Part shown: piece after piece, positions 9,966 through 21,190 of the stretch
How positions within the stretch are numbered: position 1 is the first letter of the stretch
Layout: each line of letters begins with the position of its first letter
Origin: Torymus aiolomorphi
Taxonomy: Eukaryota > Arthropoda > Insecta > Hymenoptera > Torymidae
DNA length: 64,000 nucleotides
Direction: 5' to 3'
Assembly (NCBI GenBank): GCA_036365515.1
Contig: CM070876.1
Span: 97,600,038-97,664,037 of the forward strand
The notes under the pieces: generated by a model
The model's input: only the letters and a program-made list of their open reading frames with translations
Databases searched by the model: none
What the model was told of the DNA's origin: nothing
Position numbers and translations under genes: made by a program

Positions 9966-11746
9966 ATGGCTTTAGAAAAGGAAGTAATTTTGAATGTAAA
10001 TATAAGAGGACTAAATGCTAATTTTAATAAATTACTTGTTTTCATAGAAAGCCTTATGATAAAGCCATGCATAATTATTTGCAGTGAAAACCAAAAACTT
10101 TTACACCCTGAATCCTTTAACATAACAGGGTACAAAATGTACTATAATAACGGTAATATCAATCAAAATGATAGCCTGGTAGTTTACATAAGTGAATATA
10201 TTACTGAAATGACGGAGATTATAGATATAAACAACCTCAAAATAATATTACTAAAATTGCGATAGAAAAAAATAGAGATAATATTATCTGTCCTATATAG
10301 ATCCAATGATATAAAAAAAACTGAATTCATTTTAAATATAAAAAAACTAATAAAGCATAACAAAAAATATAAAAACAACCTGATAATGGGAGATTTTAAC
10401 TTTGACATTTCAAATCAAGATACACTCAATCAGGAATTTTTACATATACTCTTAGAACATGGTTACTGCCCAGGCTTTTGTAATATTACCAGACCATCTG
10501 ATAAAACTGGTAACTCAGGAACTTTCATAGACAATATTTTTATTAAACTAGATAAAATAGGCTATAAAACATTTACACTCTTATGTCATTAAATAAGATA
10601 AGAACAACTGAAAATATACATACTATAAATCGCATAAATTACAATAAACTCAGGACAGATGCTTCCACAATAAATTGGAGTGAATTGACACAAATAAATG
10701 ATCCGAATATTGCTTTAAATAACCTTATTGATAAAATAAAAATATGTCTAAGCAAAGCTGAATATACCAGAAAAACTAACAAAACTAAAAACATAAAACC
10801 AAGGAAAGATTGGATAACAAAGGCAATTATGATATCATGTAATACCAAAGAAAAACTATATAAATTATGGAAAAAAGACCCTAGTAATACTAGAAAAAAA
10901 GAAGAGTATAAGAAATTTACAAATATCCTGAAAAATATTATAAATAAAGCAAAGGAGTCGTATGATAAAAAACTAATAGAATCCAACATGAATAATATCA
11001 AGAGTATGTGGAATGTGATAAATAAAAAAATTAGTAATAATTGTAAAAAGAAAAGTAACATTAACTATATAATAGATTTTTTTAGGATCCGATATTTTCT
11101 TATGAAAATATCGGATCCTAAAAAAATTGCTGACCACTTGAACACATTTTATGGTAACATTGGCAAAAAGCTAAGTGACAAAATAAGACCCCCGATAAAT
11201 GAGGAAATTAAATTCCCTACAATGACCTGCAAAAGTATTTTCTTCGAGCCAACAAACCATCACGAAATCGAAAATATCATAAACAGAATGGAAAACAAAA
11301 ATGGGGGAGTTGATAATATCAACGCCTAAACATTAAAAACCCTGGTAGATCATTTAGTAAACCCTCTAATCCACATCTACAACCTCTGTACAGATAAAGT
11401 CATCGGGCCAGATGTCTTGAAATTAGCTGAAGTTATACCTATACATGAATCAAAAGAATTGCCACTAATTACAGACCTATATCTCTTATTTCGAATATAA
11501 CTAAAGTACTAGAATAAATAATACACAAAAGAATAATTACATTTATCAACAAATGCGACATACTTGCCAAATATCAATATGGCTTCAGGAAAAATAAAAG
11601 TACAAAAGATGCACTAACACTAATATCAAATGTAATATATGAGAAGTTAGATAAGAGTAGACCAATCGCCATAATTTTCATGGACCTCGCAAAAGCTTTT
11701 GATACTGTAAACCATTAAATACTACTACACAAACTATACAATTACG
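9966..11746 (+). pseudogene. Jockey-type ORF2, 5' part: endonuclease and start of RT
   Basis: 9966-10265 carries the AP-endonuclease start (NVNIRGLNANF and the CSEN glutamate region). 10386-10592 contains MGDFNFDI and the SGTFIDNIF region of the same domain. The RT leader occupies 10583-11329. From 11340 to 11730 the frame shifts and has stops but shows YRPISLISN, YGFRKNKSTKDAL and FMDLAKAFDTVNH (RT motif A). A 50-bp perfect hairpin sits inside at 11078-11127. The sequence is cut at 11746 by PLE-2. Confidence 0.82.
11078..11127. repeat. Perfect 23-bp inverted repeat with a 4-nt loop
   Basis: The arms are seven T, then AGGATCCGATATTTTC, and the exact reverse complement, around a TTAT loop. 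The right arm encodes the conserved ISDPKK segment of the RT leader. The left arm therefore appears to be an inverted duplicate of it, and it adds in-frame residues not expected in the family. Confidence 0.9.
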
Positions 11747-12024
11747 TAACTTGAGTTTGTAATTGTATTCACAATTTTACTCCCCATTGTCTAATGTATA
11801 AATTGTTGTTTTGGTCAATTCTGACCAGATCCGTTGGGAGCAGGAAAGAAAATAGACTACGATGCTAAGTAGTTGCAACGTTTCGTCGACGGGTTTGTCG
11901 ACCTCTTCAGGCTTTATTAAAAAAAATATATAATAATATAATTAACAGAACGAGCTCACGCTAGTCTTAACTTACGATGGTTGAAAAAATTTTAAAAAAT
12001 GCGAAACGAATTACCTAAGTTATC
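11747..12024 (-). repeat. PLE-2 pLTR, downstream copy
   Basis: Matches 15055-15329 with few changes. It contains the ribozyme-like motif at 11877-11910. Confidence 0.8.
11877..11910 (-). ncRNA. Hammerhead-ribozyme-like motif 2 (PLE-2)
   Basis: The minus strand reads CTGAAGA, then stem II GTCGAC/GTCGAC around a short loop, then GAAAC and GTTGCAAC. The core and stem II are intact. A further hairpin, ACTAC/GTAGT, ending in GTC follows and is a candidate for the cleavage side. Confidence 0.65.
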
Positions 12025-12068
12025 GCACAGCGATCCGTCGAGTAATGTGAAAGTACATAGCAACATGA

Positions 12069-12494
<426 letters not shown>

Positions 12495-12548
12495 CTTCCT
12501 ACCAAAACGTAAACAATAACAAATTTTGAATTAGATCGAGAATATACT

Positions 12549-15100
12549 TTACTTTTTATGTAACAGCTTAAAGATAGATTTGTATTCTCTACTGAGATTC
12601 TGTGTATCTTCTTTTTTGTTTATTGTATTTGGTGTACTGTTAATAAATAACATTTCAGAAATAAGTCTTTTATTATAGTTATTTTCAATATCTCTAATTG
12701 TTACTGCTTCAAAATCAAATTCATGATTATATTCATTTTTATGTATATTGACAACCAACTCATCATTATTATTCTTACGATGTTCGGCAATTCGTTTATT
12801 TAGGGCACGTTTTGTCTCGCCTATGTACCGTGCATTGCAATCTTTACAAGGGAACTCATAAACCACATTCGTTTGCTCGAGTTTGTTGGTTTTATCTTTG
12901 CCAAGAACAACTAGTTTTGAGAATTTATTAACTATATTTGGGATCGTTACAATATTGTGTTTCCGTAAAAATTTTGAACAATTGTTGTAAAATTTTGAAT
13001 AAAATGGAAGTGATACTTTAATGTTGTGTCGGTTAGTATTTACAGGACTGTTTCTTTTATTTTGAAAACGAATTTTAAATAGTCTAGATCTTATATGTTT
13101 GTCAATAAACTCTGGTGGATATGAGTTCTCTTTAAGTATATTTTTAACCCGCAATATATTTCTATTATGAAAACGTTTATCTGATAAAAGGATAGCTCTA
13201 TCAATCAAGTTAAAAACTATATTCTTTTTTAATGATATCGGGTGGTTGCTGTAGTAGTTTAAAGTTCTATTAGATGACATCGATTTTGAATACCAGTCAG
13301 TGATAATACTACCATCCTGTTTAATGAGAGACACGTCCAAAAAGTTAATATTGTTATTAATTTCAATTTCATAAGTAAACTTAAGGTTGGAATCAAAATT
13401 GTTAAAACATTGATTCAATACATGAATATCGTCTTTTTTGATACAACAAATCGAATCATCAACATATCGAAAATAGAACAATGGTATTATGTTGAATTCT
13501 GTTTTTAGTTTCTTCCAACAAGCAATTTCTAAATCTTCCATGACTAGATCAGCAAAAAACGGAGAGATTGGAGAACCCATAGGTGTCCCAAAAATTTGTT
13601 GGTAATATTTGTTATTAAAAGTAAAAAATACATTTTCAAATAAAAATTTAGTACACGAAATAATATCACCGAACGGTATTTTACAATTGTTGAGAATATA
13701 CTGCGCTCGTTTTTCCAAACTCTGGATAACAAGGTCTACAGAGATATTTGTAAAAAGTGAAACCACATCTAAAGATATCAGTATGTAGTTATCTGGAATT
13801 TTTATATTCGTAATTTTATTAATTAGATCAAAACTGTTATCTATGTGTGATTTAGGAAGAGGGAAACATGTTTTGAGGTTTTCATAAATTATTTTTGCTA
13901 AGAAATGTGTAGAGCTGTTCACAGTTGAAATTATCGGTCTAAAGGATAGTTTTGGTTTATGGATTTTTGGTAATCCATAACATTTAGCAAGAGATGTGTT
14001 TGTCTGCGTAAGTTGTATATTATGATATTTTTGTTTTAGAAAGTTGTTATCATTCAGATTTTTCAGAATCCTATAGACATTATTTTGTAATGTATTTAAC
14101 GGTTTTCTTTTTATTTCTCTGTACACCTTATTATCGTTCAATAAACTATTCATTTTTTCTATATAGTCAGATTTCTCTAAGCACACGGTAACATTGCCTT
14201 TATCAGATTGTGTAAAGAATATATTTTTGTTATCGTTAATAAATTTTTGAGCGGTTTTGATTTTCTTAAGTAAAGATAAGTCACTATTTTTCGTTGGTTT
14301 TTACAATTATTTTGAAACTTTATAGCTTTCACTATATCTTGTCTAATTTTATTTTTGTCATCGGTATTGAGTTGTGAAGAAATAAACATTGATTCTACGT
14401 TTTTTATGGTGTTAAAAACAATCGATTTCTGCATGTTGTGTTGTGTAAATGCGAAATTGCGACCCAGAGAAACGATTTCAGCGACATCGGTCGGAATATG
14501 TGTATTAGAAACATTTTTGAAACATTTTTCAATATTTACATATATGCGGGAATCCTGGTAGTTACATCTCTTTTTGATCAAATTAAGTTTTGTGTTGAAA
14601 CGGTGTTTAAGGTTTTTATCCAAAGTTTTGATATTAATATTGCTTAAATTAAAAAAATTTTTTAAAATGTGAAAATCAATGTTTAAATTTTTAATCTCAA
14701 TAAATACACGATGAGTAGCGAGTTCTAATGCATTTTTTTGAAAACTACTATCCCTAATTTCTAGTTTAAGCAATTTTTTGGCAATCTTTTCAGCGTCAAT
14801 TGATAATTTGGTTCTACAAGACTTACTTCGGAATGTAAAGTTTTTTAATTTCTGTATTCTGTTGTGTATGTGGCTAGGTGTTAAGTCGAATCCTTTGCAG
14901 CTTTTGAGGAAATTCAGTTGATGAGTAACTACTCTCTGCTTGCGACGTAAGATGAGCCATTCCTTTAATTTACTAGTTGCGCTCGATCCATAGGTAGTTG
15001 TGAGAAATTTAAAAAATGATGATTGGCTTGTCTCTGATCCTAGGCCGTAGTCGTAACTTGAGTTTGTAATTGTATTCACAATTTTACTCCCCATTGTCAA
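12549..15100 (-). pseudogene. PLE-2 reverse transcriptase with GIY-YIG endonuclease (one frameshift)
   Basis: Minus-strand frame 15100-14177 encodes the N-terminal region. A frameshift near 14290 in an A-run moves reading to 14186-12549. That part holds the RT: YGLPKIHKPKLSFRPI, LDVVSLFTNI (motif A), GTPMGSPISPFFADLVMEDL (motif B) and FRYVDDSICCI (catalytic YVDD). The C-terminal endonuclease has NARYIGETKRALNKRIAEHR and the later EMLFIN segment. The start codon lies inside the upstream pLTR, as in other PLEs. With only one indel, this is a young copy. Confidence 0.9.
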
Positions 15101-15329
15101 ATGTAAAAATTGTTGTTTTGGTCAATTCTGACCAGATCCGTTGGGAGCAGGAAAGAAAATAGACTACGATGCTAAGTAGTTGCAACGTTTCGTCGACGGG
15201 TTTGTCGACCTCTTCAGGCTTTATTAAAAAAAATATATAATAATATAATTAACAGAACGAGCTCACGCTAGTCTTAACTTACGATGGTTGAAAAAATTTT
15301 AAAAAATGCGAAACGAATTACCTAAGTTA
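15052..15329 (-). repeat. PLE-2 pLTR, upstream copy
   Basis: Near-identical to 11744-12024 and in the same orientation, so the pair are direct repeats flanking the ORF. It contains ORF codons 1-16 and a second copy of the ribozyme-like motif. Confidence 0.8.
15185..15217 (-). ncRNA. Hammerhead-ribozyme-like motif 3 (PLE-2, upstream pLTR)
   Basis: The same core as 11877-11910: CTGAAGA, GTCGAC/GTCGAC stem, GAAAC. Its presence in both pLTRs fits ribozyme processing of a longer transcript. Confidence 0.65.
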
Positions 15330-16302
15330 ACTAATTAATAAAATTACGAATATAAAAATTCCAGATAACTACATACTGATATCTTTAGATGTGGTTTCAC
15401 TTTTTACAAATATCTCTGTAGACCTTGTTATCCAGAGTTTGGAAAAACGAGCGCAGTATATTCTCAACAATTGTAAAATACCGTTCGGTGATATTATTTC
15501 GTGTACTAAATTTTTATTTGAAAATGTATTTTTTACTTTTAATAACAAATATTACCAACAAATTTTTGGGACACCTATGGGTTCTCCAATCTCTCCGTTT
15601 TTTGCTGATCTAGTCATGGAAGATTTAGAAATTGCTTGTTGGAAGAAACTAAAAACAGAATTCAACATAATACCATTGTTCTATTTTCGATATGTTGATG
15701 ATTCGATTTGTTGTATCAAAAAAGACGATATTCATGTATTGAATCAATGTTTTAACAATTTTGATTCCAACCTTAAGTTTACTTATGAAATTGAAATTAA
15801 TAACAATATTAACTTTTTGGACGTGTCTCTCATTAAACAGGATGGTAATATTATCACTGACTGGTATTCAAAATCGATGTCATCTAATAGAACTTTAAAC
15901 TACTACAGCAACCACCCGATATCATTAAAAAAGAATATAGTTTTTAACTTGATTGATAGAGCTATCCTTTTATCAGATAAACGTTTTCATAATAGAAATA
16001 TATTGCGGGTTAAAAATATACTTAAAGAGAACTCATATCCACCAGAGTTTATTGACAAACATATAAGATCTAGACTATTTAAAATTCGTTTTCAAAATAA
16101 AAGAAACAGTCCTGTAAATACTAACCGACACAACATTAAAGTATCACTTCCATTTTATTCAAAATTTTACAACAATTGTTACGGAAACACAATATTGTAA
16201 CGATCCCAAATATAGTTAATAAATTCTCAAAACTAGTTGTTCTTGGCAAAGATAATTAAGAATAAATTCTCAAAACTAGTTGTTCTTGGCAAAACAACAA
16301 TT
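15330..16302 (+). pseudogene. Inverted truncated copy of the PLE-2 RT
   Basis: Plus-strand frame 15391-16200 repeats the RT from motif A (VVSLFTNI) through YVDDSICCI. It is almost identical to the minus-strand ORF: one visible change is DGNIIT here against DGSIIT there. It is shifted out of frame near 16180 and ends in a duplicated 33-bp stretch (about 16220-16292). The truncation and inversion are explained by the PLE insertion mechanism. Confidence 0.85.
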
Positions 16303-16314
16303 TATACAATTACG

Positions 16315-17060
16315 GTATTAAAGAAAGTGCACATAATCTAATAGAAAGTTATCTAGGAAATAGACTGCAAAAAGTAAAATTGAATAACATAACCAGTCTC
16401 AAATCCGTCAACATGGGTGTTCCATAAGGAACAATTCTGGGACCTCTACTCTTCTTACTATATCAACGACCTACTACTAGATATCGCTGAAGATAATATA
16501 CTCGGATATGCAGGTGATACAGCAGTAGTAACCACAGCCAAAACATGGAAAGACGTCGAAACCAAAATGAACGAAACACTGCACAAAATATCAACATGGC
16601 TTAACAAGCTTTCTTTAAACACGGACAAAACAGTATACGTTGAATTTGGGAATCAAGTAGACAGCACATCTAAAAATTTAGACATAAACATACAAGACAC
16701 AAAAATTAAAAGAGTGGAAAGTACCAAATATTTAGGCATAATTTTCAATAGTTACATGAGATGGAACGAGCACATCGAATACATATACAATAAAACTAAA
16801 TATCTCATTTTCGTATTCTATAAGCTATCTAAACTCATGAATACTGACACCCTAAGAATGATAGATTATGCCATCTTTCACAACATTATTTCATATGGAA
16901 TAACAGTATAGGGAGGAGCGTATTCTAACAGTAAAACCTTGCTTATTAGACTGCAGAGCAGATTACTTAAAATAATCAATAAAAACAAATTTACAGTCGA
17001 AAAAAATCGCATGAGCATAGAACAAATCTTTACTTATGAATCACTATTGTATCATTAGGA
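16315..17060 (+). pseudogene. Jockey-type ORF2, 3' part of RT
   Basis: Continuation of the RT interrupted at 11746. It shows SYLGNRLQKVKL, then GVP with a stop followed by GTILGPLLFLLYINDL (motif B). Frame 16417-16911 follows, with LGYAGDTAVV in place of the usual YADDT (motif C), TEKT-like SLNTDKTVYVEF and KYLGIIFNS. The AGDT variant removes a catalytic aspartate, a further sign of decay. Stops at 16425 and 16910 break the frame. Confidence 0.82.
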
Positions 17061-17411
17061 AAACTTATAGACAAACATAGAATCTGACTTGTTACGTGGT
17101 ATTTTGACATCTCTATACTACACGTTACAACTTATTTATTGAAAAGGATTCGAAATCCAAAGTTCCGCCTGCCGCGTGTGAAGAGTTAAGATTAATGCAA
17201 GCAACACTTGCGAATCATATTACAACTATGTAACTTGATTCACTCTTTAAATTAGAATACTCTTGAACTATTCACAGTGCGTCTGCAGGAGATTCTCAAT
17301 AATATCCAGGGCTCTCACGCAACAGCAGGTGCAAGTACCATATGCATGCACGCGCATGCTGGCACGATGACTGTAAATACAATGCGTGGCCACATTACGC
17401 AGAGAAATATG
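17061..17411. other. No recognisable gene
   Basis: A decayed stretch between the Jockey 3' end and the left end of PLE-3. It may hold the Jockey 3' UTR. I see no open frame with family motifs. Confidence 0.4.
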
Positions 17412-17483
17412 TGTGTCTTGAATCCGATGGCCAATTGTCTACCAGGAAAGGTTTAAATAAATGAGCACCATTTATTCTTAATC

Positions 17484-17518
17484 GACGTTTCGGACACTTT
17501 TGTCGTGTCCCTCTTCAG
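17484..17518 (-). ncRNA. Hammerhead-ribozyme-like motif 4 (PLE-3 inverted piece)
   Basis: The minus strand reads CTGAAGA, stem II GGACAC/GTGTCC with a GACAAAA loop, then GAAACGTCG. The DD41D transposon inserted only about 8 bp upstream of this core, which would separate it from the rest of a PLE transcript. Confidence 0.65.
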
Positions 17519-17526
17519 GTACTATA

Positions 17527-18280
17527 CCGGGTGTCCCATTTTAAAACCACCAGGCAAATATCTCGAAAACTAAGGGAGATGGAAAAAAACTTTTAATACA
17601 AAAGTTGTAGGGTTCAGAGGGGCCCAACTGATCGTGACCTTGGTTATGACCTTGAGGTCAATGATCAAGGTCATTTGAAGGTCAAATCGATTTTTTCAAA
17701 TGGGAACCCCCACTGTTGACCTCGTAAATGGAAAGAGCGGAAAATTTTACGTTCAGATACGTCCTTGAGTCAAGGTCATGGTCATGGTCATGTTTAAAAT
17801 CAAAATCAATCAACGCATCAAAACATTCCCATAATTAGGCATACGAGACAAATTGTTAAATACAAAAGTTGTAGGGTTCAGAGGGGCGCAACTGATCGTA
17901 ACCTTGGTTATGACCCTGTGGTCAATGATCAAGGTCATTTGAAGGTCAAATCGATTTTTTCAAATGGGAACCCCCATTTTTGACCTCGTAAATGGAAAGA
18001 GCGGAAAATTTTACGTTCAGATATGTCCTTGAGTCAAGGCCATGGTCATGGTCAAGGTCATGTTTAAAATCAAAATCAATCAACGCATCCAAACATTCCC
18101 ATAATTACGCATACGAGTGTTAAATACAGAAGTTGTAGGGTTTGGAGCGGCCCAACTGATCGTGACCTTGGTTATGACCTTGAGGTCAATGATCAAGGTC
18201 ATTTGAAGGTCAAATCGATTTTTTCAAATGGGAACCCCTATTTTTGACCTCGTAAATGGAAAGAGCGGAAAATTTTACTA
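17527..18280 (+). repeat. Left long terminal inverted repeat with about 260-bp tandem sub-repeats
   Basis: After the outer end come three tandem copies beginning near 17597, 17858 and 18118. Each reads through a GTTGTAGGG start, a GGTCA-rich block and TTTCAAATGGGAACC. They are rich in TCAAGGTCA (for example 17668, 17772, 17928, 18052 and 18193). Subterminal repeats of this kind can be transposase-binding sites; this is inference. Confidence 0.85.
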
Positions 18281-18565
18281 TTTTTACTATTATCAATATT
18301 TACCAGGGTTAACCACTTATATCAAATAATAACAAAAGTTAATAAGTGTTGACCACCTGTATCCAATAGTGACCGGTAGTATTCAGCATTGATCGGTAAT
18401 AGTCAATAATTATTACTGTTTACACCAAATTGTTTTCAAATTGAGCACACTTAAATTGGCACAGAAAATTAAACTTTTTCGTTTTAAAATATTGTATAGT
18501 ATAATAACATATTATTTCTTTTGTGGTGTGTTTTGATAAATAATTGCATTTACAACTAAAAAAGA

Positions 18566-19630
18566 ATGCCTGACTATTCTGTTAATGAAATAGTTGACAT
18601 TCTTCTTATTTTAGGAGAATGTCGACGAAACTATCGAGAGGCAAGCAGATTGTATCGTGCTCGGTTCCCTCAACGACAACATCCTGATCATACGGTAATA
18701 CGTGACATTGAACTGCGCGGTCGACAAGGAAACTTCGTTCGAAGGAGGACACTGAATGAACACGATTATAAAAATAATCCTCGCTTTCTTGCTGTTCTAG
18801 CCATGGTACATTTAAATGTTCATGTCAGTTTACGCGAAATCGAGTTAACAATGGGTATTCCAAGATCTACGGCCAGTAGATATTTACGATATGCGCGTTA
18901 CCATCCTTACCACATTACTCTAAATCAAGCTTTAACTGTGGAAGATTATCGACGGAGAATAACATTTTGCCAATGGGCAACACAACAAATTACTGATGAT
19001 GAAAATTTCTTTAGCAATGTTCTTTTTAGCGACGAGGCTACATTTCAGAGTACTGGTATGTTGAATCGCCATAATTGCCACTACTGGTCTCCTGTTAATC
19101 CTCATTGGATGCGAGAAGTTGATCATCAGCATCGCTGGAATGTAACGGTATGGTGTGGTATTATTAACGGATGTCTGATTGAACCTTATTTTTTTGAAGG
19201 TCACGTAACTCAACATACTTATTTACAGTTGCTGAGAGACGAGCTGCCACTCTTTCTAGAAAACATTGATCTCCATACAAGGGCCAGAATGTGGCTACAA
19301 CAAGATGGTGCTCCTCCACATTATGCAAGAATTGTCAGAGATTTTTTTAATGAAAGGTTTAACGGTCAATGGATTGATAGAGGAGGTCCCGTAGCATGGC
19401 CACCAAGATCTCCAGATCTGACATCTCCAGATTTTTATTTATGGGGCTTCCTAAAAAATACAGTCTACCGCAACAGGCCAACTACAAGAGATGACATGAT
19501 TCAAAGGATTACACAAATCTGCTTAAGTATTCCACGTCAAATATTATTAAATACTGTTAGAAACTTTAAAAGGAGAATAGAAAGTTGTCAACAAGTAAAT
19601 GGTGCAACTTTTGAGCATCTTCTTCAGTAA
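18566..19630 (+). CDS. DD41D mariner-type transposase, intact
   Basis: An uninterrupted 354-residue ORF, about the usual length for Tc1/mariner transposases. Residues 1-125 form the DNA-binding part, with helix-turn-helix-like segments around YREASRLY and MGIPRSTASRYLRYAR. The DDE catalytic part has LFSDEATFQ (first D), QQDGAPPHYAR (second D) and RSPDLTSPDFYLWG (third D). I count 41 residues between the second and third aspartates, which places it in the DD41D (visitor-like) group. The enzyme would excise and reinsert the element at TA. The ATG at 18566 follows an AT-rich leader. No stop or frameshift is visible, so it may be active. Confidence 0.9.
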   Translation: MPDYSVNEIVDILLILGECRRNYREASRLYRARFPQRQHPDHTVIRDIELRGRQGNFVRRRTLNEHDYKNNPRFLAVLAMVHLNVHVSLREIELTMGIPRSTASRYLRYARYHPYHITLNQALTVEDYRRRITFCQWATQQITDDENFFSNVLFSDEATFQSTGMLNRHNCHYWSPVNPHWMREVDHQHRWNVTVWCGIINGCLIEPYFFEGHVTQHTYLQLLRDELPLFLENIDLHTRARMWLQQDGAPPHYARIVRDFFNERFNGQWIDRGGPVAWPPRSPDLTSPDFYLWGFLKNTVYRNRPTTRDDMIQRITQICLSIPRQILLNTVRNFKRRIESCQQVNGATFEHLLQ

Positions 19631-19700
19631 ATGGTGACCGAAACACTTGGATCCTATGACTAAATACACATGAACGTGGAATTTTCCAATGAATTTTTAG

Positions 19701-19850
19701 CTGGCCTGATCATCCGCGACCTTGCCTTAACTGGCCGGGTCATCTCCGACCTTGCCTTAACTGACCGGGTCATCTCCGACCTTGCCTTAACTGGCCGGGT
19801 CATCTCCGACCTTGCCTAAGGTGACCGGATCATCTCCGACTTTGCTCTGA
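19701..19850. repeat. 30-bp minisatellite, five copies
   Basis: Five consecutive 30-bp units starting at 19701, 19731, 19761, 19791 and 19821, with consensus pieces CTGGCCGGGTCATCTCCGAC and CTTGCCTTAA. The outer units are more diverged. It sits between the transposase stop and the right inverted repeat. Confidence 0.9.
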
Positions 19851-19859
19851 ACTGCACGG

Positions 19860-20653
19860 AAACTGACCATAACTTTGACCATGACCTTGACCCAAGGTCA
19901 TATCAGAATTTTTCGGTTTTTCTATTTACGAGGTGAAAAGTGAGGGTTGCCGTTAAACAAAATTGATTTAACCTTCAAACGACATCATCCTTGACCTCAA
20001 GTTCATGGTCAAGGTCACGATCAGTTGGGCCCCTCCAAACACTACAACTTCTGTATTTAACACTCGTATGCGTAATTATGGGAATGTTTGGATGCGTTGA
20101 TTGATTTTGATTTTAAACATGACCATGACCATGACCATGGCCTTGACTCAAGGACATATCTAAACGTAAAATTTTCAGCTCTTTCCATTTACGAGGTTAA
20201 AAGTGGGCGTTCCCATTTGAAAAAATCGATTTGACCTTCAAATGACCTTGACCATTGACCTCAAGATCATAACCAAGGTTACGATCAGTTGGGCCCCTCT
20301 GAACCCTACAACTTTTGTATTTAACAATTTGTCTCGTATACCTAATTATGGGAATGTTTTGATGGGTTTATTGATTTTGATTTTAAACATGACCATGACC
20401 ATGACCTTGACTCAAGGACATATCTGAACGTAAAATTTTCCGCTCTTTCCATTTACGAGGTCAAAAGTGGGGGTTCCCATTTGAGAGAATCGATTTGACC
20501 TTCAAATGAACTTGATCATTGACATCAAGGTCATAACCAAGGTCACGATCAGTTGGGCCCCTCTAAACCCTACAACTTTTGTATTAAAAGTTTTTTTCCA
20601 TCTCCCTTAGTTTTCGAGATATTTGCCTGGTGGTTTTAAAATGGGACACCCGG
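19860..20653 (-). repeat. Right long terminal inverted repeat of the DD41D element
   Basis: Reverse complement of the left repeat, again with tandem sub-repeats and TGACCTTGA motifs. The outermost 120 bp or so match the left end closely. It ends ATGGGACACCCGG followed by TA. Confidence 0.85.
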
Positions 20654-20655
20654 TA

Positions 20656-21190
20656 TATTTAACACAAATCATTTACATAATAAATATATACAGTATGTTG
20701 AACGTAAGATTTACATTTTTTCAAAAACAAACCGTAGTTTTTATAATCAATTCCAATAAAAAATAATTTATATTACATATTTATTAAAACTAATCATTTA
20801 ATTATTTATCACAATTCACAAACTCTAAACAGGTTATGTATAACAAGGTACACTTACATTACGTCAGGATGTAATGATAACAGGATACTGTCCGTTTCGT
20901 CAATGCTTTTTCTTTGCGGCAAACGGTCTATATATACTAATATACTGTAATTGGGTGTGTATATTGTGTGTGTATACGAGTATTTAAAACGATGTGAGAC
21001 AGGTAGGGATAGCGCTGAACGATTCGGAGCCGAGGCGAGGTATCAGCAGAGCACGTCATAGTGGAAGTCATCCTAATGACACGGTTCTCAAAACATACGC
21101 GAATATTGTGATGGATGGATGCTCACCCAACGTGCTCTCCTAATATACCCGTTCGACTTTACAAAGTTTATATACATAGTAAGAGTTATA
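20656..21190 (-). repeat. PLE-3 inverted piece, 3' untranslated region
   Basis: Mirror copy of 25171-25690 with scattered substitutions. No coding sequence. Confidence 0.75.

Larger units (their letters stand above)
17527..20653 (+). mobile_element. DD41D Tc1/mariner-superfamily transposon, apparently intact
   Basis: A 3,127-bp element flanked by TA on both sides (17525-17526, 20654-20655). Its termini are perfect inverted repeats starting CCGGGTGTCCCAT. The inverted repeats are long (about 750 bp) and built from tandem sub-repeats. It carries one uninterrupted transposase gene. It is inserted in a PLE pLTR, and the empty site is preserved in the other PLE-3 arm. Confidence 0.93.

Noticed and set aside
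14355..14647. Plus-strand frames opposite the PLE-2 ORF
   Set aside because: Antisense shadows of the RT gene with no motif of their own.
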